In this document: one piece after another, positions 24,777-35,937 of the stretch
How the letters are laid out: each line of letters opens with the position of its first letter
Position numbering within the stretch: the first letter of the stretch is position 1
NCBI RefSeq assembly: GCF_000340215.1
Contig: NW_006921532.1
Location: forward strand, 9,019,172-9,083,171
From: Pseudocercospora fijiensis CIRAD86
Lineage: Eukaryota > Ascomycota > Dothideomycetes > Mycosphaerellales > Mycosphaerellaceae
Direction: 5' to 3'
DNA: 64,000 nt
Position numbers and translations under genes: made by a program
The notes under the pieces: generated by a model
Database searches by the model: none
Seen by the model: only the letters and a program-made list of their open reading frames with translations
What the model was told of the DNA's origin: nothing

Positions 24777-27769
24777 AACTGATTCACAAAGCCTGCTGCA
24801 ATCCGTGCTTGCATTATTCGTTCGAAAACGACCACAAAAGTCAGCAAAGCCTTCTTCGCTGAGATCACGGCAGCGTGAGGCTTGGCTACGGACAGATGCG
24901 TTTCTCCAACACGACGATCTCGATGAAGCCGACCCGGAGAGTGTCGCAAGGACGCTAAGAGCGTTTGAACAACTTGTCCCAGACGACTTGGATTATTCAG
25001 GAGCAGATCACGTAGGTACTTTGCATACAAGTGCCAGTCCCTTAGTCTCCTGGCACGTTGTTTCCTGTCCACTAATGACTGTTATTGTAGCAGACCTTTC
25101 CACAATCCAGATATGAGCGGTATCCAAAGCTTCGTCGCATGATCGAGAACCCAGGGCTCGATCCACATGCCGACACAGGCTCTATCATTCGTGTTGGCAA
25201 GCGCAGACGAGAATGCGATGATGCCATTCAAGAACTTCTACATCTGGAACAGGAGAAAAAGAGACGCCGAGTCCTGCCTCGCGAAGAGCCAACTCAAGGA
25301 CCTAGTCTAGATGACCCTGATGCCGACTTCGCCGTCTTGATGAGGAGGCATTTGGTGTCTCTGGACAATGCATTGAGGAGGCATTGGGTATGTGTTTGCC
25401 AGAAATGCTCAGGACTGAGCGTGAGACTGTCGCTGCCCCAACACAAGAAGGACCTTGAAGCAGAGGCAAGTTTTGAAGTATTCTTTGGCATGCGGTCCGT
25501 ACCTGCATGTGCGTCACAAGAAGCTAAGATCACGGTCAAGTAAGTTATCGAGGCATAGTGATGATGATCTCTGGTCGCTAACACTGTCATTGTAGGAATT
25601 TACACAGCAGCACTTGGAGGCGTACATCTGAGCCTATAATGAGCAGCCCGCCCGAATTTGCTCATATATGCCAAAGCATCACGGACTCGCTCGGCCAACG
25701 GAATTGCCTACACTTCGCCCTCGAGGATGGGATATTTCAGCGGCTTCGCCCGCAACCAAAGACTTTTGGAAGCGACCAAATGCCCCGTACAGTGTCTTTA
25801 TCAGCGTTGTTCAATCGCCAACAGGAATTGCTTCGTGGTGAATCAGTCCTGCCACTGAAGGGAAAGCGAGTCCTGGCTGTCACACTCGCCTCTGCACTCC
25901 TTCCGTTCTTGGAGACACCATGGCTGCAATTCTCCTTCAATCACGCAATGATCCAGTTCTTTGAGCCACGACAGGATGGAGAGCTACCAGACATAACCAA
26001 GCCGTTCCTGGCTCTCGAGCACGTTCCAATAAAATCAGCCCGCAGCACAGAGATTGGGGACAGCTCTGACACTTCGAAACACATGGTTCATCCGAACGCC
26101 AGCGTACTTGCGTTAGGCATACTCTTGTGCGAACTTCACTACTGCACTCCTGTGGAGCTGATGGCCAAGGATCCGCAGGCTCCTAGGAATGTCAACGATG
26201 ACTTCTACACGTGCCTCGATAAACTTCAAATGCTGGAAGACGATGCGGGCGTGGATTACTACCTTGCTACGAAAGCATGCCTTACTGGAGAGTACTATCC
26301 TCTCGGAAAGCACGCTGACTTCGAAGACGTTATCGTCCAGCGGCTCTTCTACCAAAATGTCGTCAAACGACTAGAGGCCGTAATATTCAAGGCGTGGGGG
26401 ATCCGATTAGACAACCTTCGTTCATTCGACACTCGACAGAATGAGTCTTGCTGGGGCTCTATTGGTAGAGATGTTGTCCGCTCCCACACAGCCAAGGTCG
26501 ATGCGCCTCCTGCGAATCCGACAGCGAGGCAAAGTGCGCATCGTTCGAAGTCCGACACAGCGGCCGTGAGCTACGCGACCCTTCATTCAGATGTTGTGTT
26601 GCGGACGTTGGCGAAATCTCCCAATATCATTCAACCTTCGGAGAAGAGCTTGCACTTTTTTGATGCAAGCCACCAAACAGGTCCTGCACAAGAGTAAGCT
26701 ATTCTTTGCTGGATCGTAACATCCTGTACTGATGATCTTCTAGGAATCCCCTTTCAGAAAAATGGATGGACATGCTGCTGTCCTCAATCTATCAATACGT
26801 CGACCCTGTTTCAGATCTTGTCGAACCGGTGCGGATAGCGATCTTGGACTCCGGACTGGACCTAGAGAGCCCATTCCTGATCGAAGACCAGCAGCTACCT
26901 AGCCCACGCATCAAGGAAGCCAGAAGTTTCGTGCATGGCACAGAGCCGCGCGATGTCCGAGATGAGATAGGACACGGCACTCATGCTCTTGGTCTCCTTC
27001 TCAAAGTTGCCCCATGCGCTGAGATTTACGTTGCCAGAATCGCACGGCGAGAGACTCTGGATCCAAATACTTACGATGACATTGCAAAGGTAGAGCTATG
27101 TTGATACCAGTGAAAACTTTTGTGCGAAGCTAATGACATCTACAGGCCATTGACCACGCCGTGAAACAATGGAAAGTGGATGTTATATCAATGTCGTTTG
27201 GCATCCGTGAATATCACGAATTGATGAGCACAGCCATCTCGAATGCACTCAACAGTCGAACGCTGTTGTTCGCGGCGGCATCGAATGATGGAGCAAACCT
27301 CGGCAGAGCTTTTCCAGCTAAATATCCCAGCGTCTTTTGCATACACTCGACAGATGGAAATGGTAATCCGTCTAGCTTCAACCCTACAGCAAGCAACACG
27401 GATGTAAATTTCAGTCTACTTGGAGAGCATGTCTCTTCTCACTGGCCGGCTGGCATGAACGGACACGATCAGACCGTCAATTTCATGTCAGGGACATCGG
27501 TGGCCACGCCAATTGCCGCTGGCCTGGCCGCATCGGTCCTATCGTTTGTCCGACAGGAGGATCAGCATATTGCCATAGAAAAAGAAAGGTTGGGCCCGTG
27601 GCTGAAGAGAGACAATTCCATGGATGCAGTTTTCAAAAGCATGGTCAGGCAGAGGCGAGGAGCAGGCTATGACTACATCACACCTCATGTGCTCTTCGAC
27701 AGCGGATCGACAAGGGGGGATGTGTACGGGAAAATCAAAGAGATCAAACGAAGCATGTACAAATACTAG
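24766..27769 (+). CDS. Subtilisin-like (S8) protease with DUF7580-like N-terminal region; HET-Q2-like candidate
   Basis: Five exons: 24766-25011, 25091-25539, 25596-26693, 26744-27089 and 27146-27769. All phases agree and they give 920 residues. Introns 2 and 4 have GCTAACA- and GCTAATG-type branch sites. Residues 1 to about 600 look like the fungal DUF7580 group: a basic helical N-terminus, RRHWVCVCQKCSGLSVRLSL (a Cys-containing strand typical of that group), then LPFLETPWLQFSF and a helical block ending in a linker. Residues about 625-860 are an S8 domain with the full triad: Asp633 (RIAILDSG), His675 (GHGTHALG) and Ser831 (SGTSVATP), plus the oxyanion Asn760 (AASND). There is no signal peptide, so it should act inside the cell. 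That and its convergent gasdermin-like neighbour fit a dormant protease that fires a pore-forming protein, as HET-Q2 does with HET-Q1. The function is inferred; the S8 assignment is firm. Confidence 0.9.
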
Positions 27770-27875
27770 TCAGTGTACGAGTGGCTGTTGAAGCGTCAAC
27801 TTGTTCACGGAATTTCGATCGCGCATGCTTAACTGATACTCTAGCTGTTCGCATTCCAGCATTCATCTAGAGCAA

Positions 27876-28727
27876 TCAAGGGCGAACGCAATAGACATCG
27901 CCATTCTCTGTCACATCCGGAACAGTCTCAGCAGTCTGAATGTTGCCTCCGTCCACTTCTTCGAACAATACACATTCGTCATCATCCTTCTTCTCGCCAG
28001 CATTCATGAACGCACCTTTGCTGTACTCCTCAAGCTTTATTCTGCGGCCAATCTTGAGCCTTTTCACTCGAAACGCAAAAACAAATTCCGATTCACGATT
28101 GGACTCCGTCTCATCGTCACTGGTACGAGTCCAATGACCTTTTGGGCCAACAGTCATTCCCAGCGTCGGCACATCGATCCCGAGATTTCCTTTGACTGCG
28201 GTGCTCTGTGATGTCGAGTATTTGATCTTGGCGCCTTTGACGAGCTTCATGCCAGTGACGAGGAAAAGCTCACTGAAAAGTGCAAATCTCTGCCTCGGCT
28301 CTCTCAGCCATGCCTGCACGGCTGGCGCCTTGACCGCCCGTTCTACGTATTCTTGAGTCGGTTCGAACGCGAGTGTGGTAACTGTGTCGAAGGCAAACGT
28401 ATCTGCCGCCTTGTTGGAACGTTCAACGTCCAGCTCAGAGCCAACGGGCAGTCCAGCAGTAGCCAGCTGTAAGAATTGCGCATAGACTCCCACGCCTAGC
28501 CCTTTCTCGATGGAAACTGTCTTCTTCCAGTCGGTCTCCACGACAGGTGGCAATTCATTAGGAATGTATACAACGCTTGCTTTGTTCAGAGGATATTGCG
28601 GTGTCGACGTCGAGCGGATTATAGACCCAAGACATAGCGGCCCAGTTGGTGGTGGATGTATGAAGTCGGATGTTGGACACAAGAAATATGTCTTAGTAAA
28701 GGGCATTGCTTCGAGATTTGAGTCCAA
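27876..28727 (-). CDS. Gasdermin-like fungal pore-forming protein candidate (HET-Q1/RCD-1 type)
   Basis: A single exon encodes 283 residues (start ATG at 28727; Met8 at 28706 is an alternative), close to the size of HET-Q1 and somewhat longer than RCD-1. There is no signal peptide. Features that recall the fungal gasdermin family are an N-terminal KTYFLCPTSDF segment, then GPLCLGSIIRS (about residues 29-39), a middle ELFLVTGMKLVKGAKIKYS strand pair (about 153-171) and a late FVFAFRVKRLKIGRRIKLEE strand (about 215-234). The last 45 residues are acidic (EKKDDDECVLFEEVDGG) and could be the inhibitory tail. Phe240, just before that tail, is a possible cleavage position by analogy with HET-Q1. It converges with the S8 protease gene, 106 bp between stops, so the transcripts may overlap. 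The family call rests on remembered sequence features and gene context. Confidence 0.68.
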   Translation of the reverse strand: MDSNLEAMPFTKTYFLCPTSDFIHPPPTGPLCLGSIIRSTSTPQYPLNKASVVYIPNELPPVVETDWKKTVSIEKGLGVGVYAQFLQLATAGLPVGSELDVERSNKAADTFAFDTVTTLAFEPTQEYVERAVKAPAVQAWLREPRQRFALFSELFLVTGMKLVKGAKIKYSTSQSTAVKGNLGIDVPTLGMTVGPKGHWTRTSDDETESNRESEFVFAFRVKRLKIGRRIKLEEYSKGAFMNAGEKKDDDECVLFEEVDGGNIQTAETVPDVTENGDVYCVRP

Positions 28728-28830
28728 AAGTCAGACCTAGCGAGAAGAAGAAGAAGAAAATGAGGCCGCGGGCCCTACCAGTATAAAGGAAAACAGACGC
28801 ATCTGCAGTCCCTACCCCTTAGGGTGTGTC
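28728..28830. other. Gasdermin-like gene promoter ending at the RIP boundary
   Basis: Only about 100 bp of ordinary sequence, with an AGAAGAAGAAGAAG run at 28742-28755, separates the start codon at 28727 from RIP-type sequence. The promoter must be very short or extend into mutated repeat DNA. Confidence 0.5.
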
Positions 28831-30352
28831 TACTTGCTCGTCGGTGGATCGGTAGATTGTTAATACTTAGTAATCTTCTACCGATGCAATCAATTTCCGA
28901 TAACCGCTTTTTAAGTTAGACAAATCGGTGGATTAGAAAGACTATACACTACTAGTCGCTAAGGCGGTAAATTAGTCGCGACCGTAGCACGTATATAGCT
29001 AACGCGCAAAATTTAAGCTATTATAAAGCTATTATATCTATATATTACTATTAATATAGTATCTACTAAATATAGCGCCGAAGAAGGCTAAAACGACTAA
29101 TTCTACGACTCCTACGAAGCGTAAGAATACTACTAGTAAGAATATACTAGCTAGTAAGAAGTCTAAGCCGAGTACTAAGCCTATAGTTAGCTCCGACTCC
29201 GACTCTCTAAGTTTCTAGAGATTATTCGATAGGAGGCGGTCTATAAGGAATACTTCTTAAAGGAGGTAAAGAAGCTAAAGGATAAGGGGTTAATAAACTA
29301 TAGTAATAGCTTCTATATTAAATACTACCGCTATATTACTATATAGATAAGCTTAGGGTTTAAGTTATATTTTAAGGAAGAAGGCTATAAGGTGCGCTAG
29401 CGGATCTTTAAAGAGAAGTACTATCTATATGCCGCTTACTTAAAGTATATAAGCGGCTAGAATAGATACCCTCTAAAGCCTAGTAATAAGGAGGTTACTA
29501 ACGAGCACTTCTAGAAGCATTTAGAGTATAAATAGTAGCGCGACGAGTGTCTAGAGTTTGTAACCTAGCTCTTTAATATTATTAAGTTAAATATAGCGAG
29601 CGGTAACAAGGCGGGGGTTAGTACTAATCCTACGTAAGATAGTAATACAGATACTAGCGGATCGGACGAGGAAAACGATAGTAAAGATAAAGAGGCGGAA
29701 GAAGACAAGGCGACTACTAAAGTACTACTTCTAGAAGGAATAACCGCTAAGGAACGAAATAAGTTAATTACAGCCGACGTTAATAGCGGGTTAGATCTAT
29801 CGATGCTATTAGAATTAGAAGTATAAGTACTAGTTGCCGCGCGGTACGTAAAGGCGTATACTACGAAGCGAGAGGCTACTAAGAAGTAGGCTAAATTAGA
29901 CGCCGAGAAGAAAGGTAAGAAGGATAATAATACTATACTTAGTCTTATAAAGAAGAGCTAGATTCTACTATTATAGACGTTATCGGCCTTCCCTAAAGCT
30001 ACTCGAGACGACGCTTAGTAGGCTCGTAAGGATACTACTATCGAGCGTAAGAGGGTACGTAATAGAGAGGCTAAAGCGCTAAAGAAACGCGTAGAGTATA
30101 GTATAGATATTAATACCGGAGATGTCGCTAATCGTATTATAGACGAGGATATTCTAGTAGGTATTAGTATAGCGGATCGTATCCTCCTTGCGATAGAAGT
30201 AGGCAAGCCTAATATAGGGCATATCGCTATCGTAAGGAAGTAGGTACGAGATAAGAAGAAGAGGTCTTATTTAGACGAGTATTTCCGCTAGGTGCTATAG
30301 GATATCAAACCTAGACCTTAGCCGCTACCTAGTATTAATAGCTATATATATC
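28831..30352 (+). pseudogene. RIP-degraded charged ORF relic (5' part of a split DNA transposon?)
   Basis: Read on the plus strand with amber codons ignored, the stretch gives a Lys/Thr/Ser-rich start (KKAKTTNSTTPTKRK), then EAVYKEYFLKEVKKLKDKG, an acidic block (SDEENDSKDKEAEEDKA) and a basic end (IERKRVRNREAKALKKRVEY). It could be the DNA-binding companion protein of a Harbinger-like element, because the sequence resumes beyond the chromovirus at 37267 with a Harbinger-like transposase on the other strand. No family is recognised directly. An inverted repeat (TCGGTAGA...TCTACCGA) lies at about 28849-28885. Confidence 0.4.
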
Positions 30353-30357
30353 CTAAC

Positions 30358-30562
30358 TGTTAGGACTAAAGAGGTTATACGTAATTAGTATATAACCGGA
30401 CTCGAGTGAAGCTAGGGTCCTAATGCCTTAGGTAGGGCTTAGCGCTTAGCGTTAGGCTAACTAGCCTGCTACCTGCCTTCCTCCTTCTCCTCTTAGATCT
30501 CTATCGAATACTATACTAATTTACTACTACCCTATCTACCTGCTAATATAACCCTTCTTATA
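30358..30562 (+). repeat. 5' LTR of chromovirus copy 1
   Basis: 205 bp, starting TGTTAGGACTAAAGAGG and ending CCCTTCTTATA. The usual CA end has become TA through RIP. It has a 7-bp duplication (GCTACCT) absent from the 3' LTR. Confidence 0.93.
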
Positions 30563-30573
30563 TAGTATTCGAT
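30563..30573 (+). other. Self-complementary primer-binding site of copy 1
   Basis: The 11 nt just after the 5' LTR (TAGTATTCGAT) are the exact reverse complement of ATCGAATACTA inside the LTR (30503-30513). The layout and length match self-primed retrotransposons such as Tf1, in which the 5' end of the RNA folds back to prime reverse transcription. The R region would then begin near 30503. Confidence 0.65.
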
Positions 30574-30779
30574 CTACCCTTTAAGGGCAGTAGCTAGATA
30601 GTATTCTTTTTCGTAGTATAGCTAAGAAACCTATTAATTTAACTATATTGCGCCCGATTGGGACCTATACCTATTATCTATTAAAACAACCGTACTAATT
30701 ATTAATTAAGACCTTCTATACGGTCTATTATACTAAAGCAAACCTACCGCGTCGAGATACGCTAATTCCGCTATATCCG

Positions 30780-32050
30780 TATTATTAACGGTCGAGATTC
30801 AGACTAGACTATCCTTATAGCGCTAAGAAGCAACTAAAACGATAAAGAAGACCGTACCGCGACTAACGCTAATATCCTTACTAATATTATTAGTCGCCGC
30901 TATAGCGCCCCTTTAATTAGTCCCCTAACGAGGGAACGTTTAGAAGAAGCCGCTCGTAACTATCTCGCTACTATATAATAAGAGCAATAGCTACGCGAGA
31001 ACCTCCTCGAGATACGACGTATCTAGGATTAATTAGCGTCTACCGTCGACTTAGTAGCGGCACTATTGCCTATAGGCCCCGTAGCCGTATTAAAGAAAGA
31101 CGCTAAACTTAAGGACTATACTATATTTAATAGCTCTAGTCGAAAGTAGTACAATAAGCATATTCGTAACTGCGAGCTTAACTAGCGTAACGCACTAAGA
31201 GCGCTGCTAGACGACTACTCCTTAGTTGTCTATACTATATAGTATATTAATAGTAACCCTAAGCGTATATAGGATAACTATTTTAATTCCCTTTACGACT
31301 AGACCGCTGTTTAATAGCAAGACTATAAGACTATTATACTAAACACCCTTAGCAACCCTATATTGCGATAGCAATATATATAGGACTAATACCTACGTAC
31401 TAAGCAAAAGGCCGACTAATCCTCTCGATCCTTCGAGGCCTATTTAAAGACCCTTAAAGACGATTTGCTAGCTAAGACCGACTCTATCTAGATCTCCGAA
31501 GTACGACCTAAATTAAGATAGGAATTAGTCCTTAAATTAGATCGCCGCCGTATGTTTAAATAGACTAATCTTATACGTATTTAATTTATAGTAGAAGTCG
31601 AAACTATAGAGCGTATAGTATAGCTTTAGTAACGGTTAGAATCTAAGATACGACTAGCCGCTAACAACCGTAGCCGTAGTAGAAACTAAGGAAGTACTCC
31701 CTAAACTAACACTACTAATAATAGAAACAGCAACGACTACTAACGTAGAAGAGGTAGGGGTCGATACTATAGAGGAAGCCTCTAGCGAGGAAGAGGATAA
31801 GGAAGGGGCTTATTTCTATATGCCCCTAATCGTTTATCTAATTCCGGCACTAATTCGAGCGGCCCTAGCAGTACCCTAACTAGATACAAGTGCTTCAATT
31901 GTAATAGCACTACTTATTTACTAGGCTAATATAATAGGCCTCGAGACTAGGCCCGAGTCGACCGTACTACCGCTAAGTACCGAAAAGCCCTTTTAGTAGC
32001 TAACGCTACCCCTATAGGCTAACCTTCTAATTAGTCGAAAAAAGATTAGG
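30780..32050 (+). pseudogene. Degraded gag of chromovirus copy 1
   Basis: A Gln/Asn-rich capsid-type region with many amber codons, followed by a CCHC zinc knuckle starting at 31891. The order is C-x2-C-x4-(H to Y)-x4-(C to Y), with the last two ligands changed by RIP-type transitions. Confidence 0.75.
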
Positions 32051-32089
32051 CGCCGTACTAACCGTTAGCCTCGTACAGCGTAAGACTAT

Positions 32090-35000
32090 CGACATTGTAC
32101 TAGCTATTATACGTACCTATCTTATATCTAGGCGCGATACTAACTATAAAGCTAAGGTTATATTAGATCCTAGCAATTTAGTTAGCGCCCTTATTAACTA
32201 TCGACTAGCTAAGCAATTAGACCTCCGAAATTTGAAAATTGCCTAAGACTAATATGCTAGTCCTTGCTTAGTTTAATAACGCTCGGCACCTAACCTATAG
32301 AGCCTACTATATTTATATAGTACTAAGAGACGACCTCGGCAATAAGCGCCTTCTAGACTTCACTGCCTACGCAGTAGATATAGACAATCTCTTAGCCGAC
32401 ATTGTCCTCGGAAACCCTATTCTTAAGTACTACGCTATAGCTATAGACTTAGGTAGCTAATAGTAGCGATTTGGAATTGCTAGAAAAGAGGATATTAAAT
32501 ATATTAATATTAGCGAGTGCCCTAATAATATTAGGGTCCTATTTATCGGCAACTTAATACCTGCCTTAGCTAATCTAACTACCGACCTACTTAGAGGTAA
32601 TAACGATAAACCTATGCCCCCTAATAGTACAGACCCTAATCAGCTTGCTCGTATACTAGAGCCTATTTAAGAAACCTATATTAATATATTTAAACACTAC
32701 TTAGTATCGACGTTGCCTATATTTAAAGAGACAGATTATAAGATTAATATAATAGAAGGCAAAGAGGTTCCTTTCGGGCCGCTCTACAACCTTAGTAAGC
32801 GTAAGCTTGCTATATTACGTAAGTACCTAGAGTAAAACCTAGCTAATAGTCGTATTCGGTATAGTAACAGCCCTGCTAGTGCACCTATCCTGTTCGTACT
32901 AAAGAAGGATAGTAGCCTACGCCTATATATCGATTATCGTAGGCTTAATGCTGTTACTATTAAGGACCGTTGTCTACTCCCGCTTATTAACGAGACCCTC
33001 GATAGCCTTTCTAGCGCCTGTTTCTATACTATATTAGACATTAAGGATGCGTACTATCGTATCTGTATTCGTAAGGGCGACGAATAGAAAACAGCCTTCC
33101 GTACTCGCTATAGCTATTTTAAGTACTTAGTTATACTATTTAGGCTAGCTAATGCCCCTATAACATTCTAGTCCTATATTAATCGGGCCTTGCTAGGCCT
33201 ACTAGACTACCTGTATATAGTTTACCTAGATAATATTCTAGTTTATACCTATTTACCTAATATTATAGAGTACTAGGCTATAGTACGTAAGGTGCTCGAC
33301 CGCCTGCGGGCCTATAGCCTATATTGCAAGCCTTCTAAATGCACCTTTGCTACTAAAGAGGTAGCCTTCCTTAGCTTCCTTGTATTAACTAATAGTATTA
33401 AGGCTAAACCTAAGCGGATTAAGACTATTACTAAATAGCCTGTTCCTATATCTATTAAGGAGCTACAGTCGTTCCTCGGCTTCGCTAATTTCTATCGCCG
33501 CTTTATTAAAGGCTATTTACGGCATGTAATGCCTCTAACTAAACTTACTAAAACTAAGGCTAATCTATCTAGAGAGTTCAAATAGACTAACAAAGCACAA
33601 GCCGCTTTTAACGGTTTAAAGCAACGCTTTACTAAAGTTCCCTTGTTATACTATTTCGTACTAAGCAGGCAGATCCGTATTAAAACTAACGCTTTACAGT
33701 TCGCTATATTAGCTATTATATTACAGTAGGCTAGTAACAATTACTAGCACCCGATTGCCTTCTTCTTACGGAAGATAATCGATATAGAGCGTCGATATAA
33801 GACCTATAAGCAAGAGCTCTTAGCAATCGTAGAAGCCTTTAAGTACTAGCGCTACTATCTCGATAGTGCCTAGCATACTATTTAGGTCTATACGGACTAT
33901 AACAACCTCCGTAGAATTACGAAGGTTACTAGGGTTATAGGTCGATAGGCTAGATAGGCCGTCTACCTCGCTAGGTTCGATTTTAATATTCTATATCGGC
34001 TAGGCGTAAGTAACCCTACTAATAGTCTATCGAGGCGGCCTAATTACGATAGCGAGACTTATTAATATATTAACTTATTGTTTCTAACCCTGTAGTATAA
34101 GATTGCTATAGCCTATATTATTAATAAGTAAGCGTAGGATAAGCGGCTTACTAGACTCCGCGACGGCTTAAAGCATATTAATGCTCTTGCTATATTAACA
34201 GTGCGTATTAAGGCAAGGGCTAATAACACTAATAGGAAGAGTTATAATAACTCCCTAGTCGATATCGCTATATATAGTAATAGCGATAGCACTACTATAG
34301 TTAATCCGGCTGCTAGTGCTACTAGATACATATAGTACGTACTACGCAAGACAGCGAGGGTGCTATTAAGCGAACTTGCGGACGGAGATAGCTAAGCCTT
34401 CAAGTTTATAAACGAGCTGTTACGCGCTTAGCAAAGGGACGCTTTTGCTACGGTCCGTATAGATTAGCTTACTAATAGTCGCAAAACTAGATCTAGTAAG
34501 AATTAGTCGATTAATGCCGATAGCTATTTGCGCTATAAGGGTAGGCTCTATATCCCTACCGAGCATTCGATCCGATAGGAGCTTCTTAAGCGACACTATA
34601 ATAGTAAGCTTGCCGGTTACTATAGTATAGAGAGGTCTTACGAGCTACTATCGCGCATATACTACTAGCTAAATAGTAAGCGGGATATAAAGGACTACGT
34701 AAATACGTGTGCCGTATATTAACGAGTTAAAGTACTAAAGTACTTACTATTCGGCGAGTTGTCTTTACTTCCTATTCTAAAGAAGCTATTTGTAGAACTA
34801 ATAATAGACTTTATTATAGGCCTTCCGCCTACTAAGCGTAGAGGCAGCAAGGACATCTTCGATGCTATCCTTGTTATAGTAGATCGATTTACTAAGGGGG
34901 CTCGTTATATCCCTACTCGGAAGGATTGGACGGCTATTAACCTAGCTAAGTTACTATAGAATAACATCTTCTATAGCTATTAGGGGACCCCTAAGGGGAT

Positions 35001-35937
35001 AGTTACCGACCGAGGCTCGACATTTATATCTTACTATTAGAGTAAGATATGCCTATAGCTAAGACTCAAGTATCGCCTGTCTATAGCGTTCTATTTATAA
35101 ACAGATAGCTAGACCGAGAGGCAAAATACTACCCTACAGTAGTACTTACGAAGCTATATTAATAAGGACCCTAATAGATAGGTTGACCCTATAACTAGCC
35201 AAATTCGTGTATAATAACAGTGTCTACTTATCTACTAAGGTATTACCTTATTTCGCAATAATAGGAAGCAACCCTATACTGCCGCAAGACCCCCTATCGC
35301 TCGAGGCCGAGCGTAAGGAAAGGGAAGCGCGTTAAGCCCCTAAAATACTAGCGGCTATTAAGAGGGTTTAAAAGATACGAGAAATCTACGCTAAGATAGC
35401 CGAGAAACTAATAAGGGCTTAAGAGTACTAAAAGACCTATTATAACAAGCACTATACGCTAATAACCTTTAAGCAAGGCGATATAGTTATACTTAGTACG
35501 AAGAACCTCCGTATCCGCAAACATCCGTCGCCTAATAGCAAAACACGCCCTAAACTAGTACTACGGTTTATTAGCCTATTCCGCATCCGAGAACTAAAAG
35601 GCAATAGCTAGGCCTACTAGTTATAGCTTCTACTATACTATACTATCTATAATACCTTCTATATCTCCCTCCTTAAACTGTATTACTACCGCGGAGGCCT
35701 TAAAGAAGCCCCTACCGAATACGAAGACATACTAGCTAATAGTAAAGAGCTATAGTCTATAGAACGTATTCTAAAGCATCGGACTAGACAAGGCAAGAAG
35801 GAATACCTCTTAAGATAGCAAGGCTATTTACCTAAATAGGACTCGTAGGAGGCTAAAGACTCCTTCGAGGATATAGCCGAGTTGTTAGATAAGTATTAGA
35901 CTAACGTAAAGAACAAGAAGAAGGCTAAAAGCTTATA
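32090..35937 (+). pseudogene. Degraded pol of chromovirus copy 1
   Basis: In order: protease (LDPSN where an active D-S/T-G would be, about 32160); RT (about 32700-33560, including [24 protein letters not shown] and YLDN segments); RNase H (about 33660-33950); the integrase zinc region (about 34560-34740); the integrase core with the open piece LIIDFIIGLPPTKRRGSKDI at 34759-34959; and a chromodomain (about 35740-35930, with KKEYLLR, QGYLPK and EDIAELLDKY around amber codons). The chromodomain marks it as a chromovirus, which targets heterochromatin. Confidence 0.9.

Noticed and set aside
28849..28885. Inverted repeat TCGGTAGA...TCTACCGA at the RIP boundary as a MITE or transposon end
   Set aside because: No matching partner or target duplication was found at 38-39 kb or elsewhere; kept only as a note.
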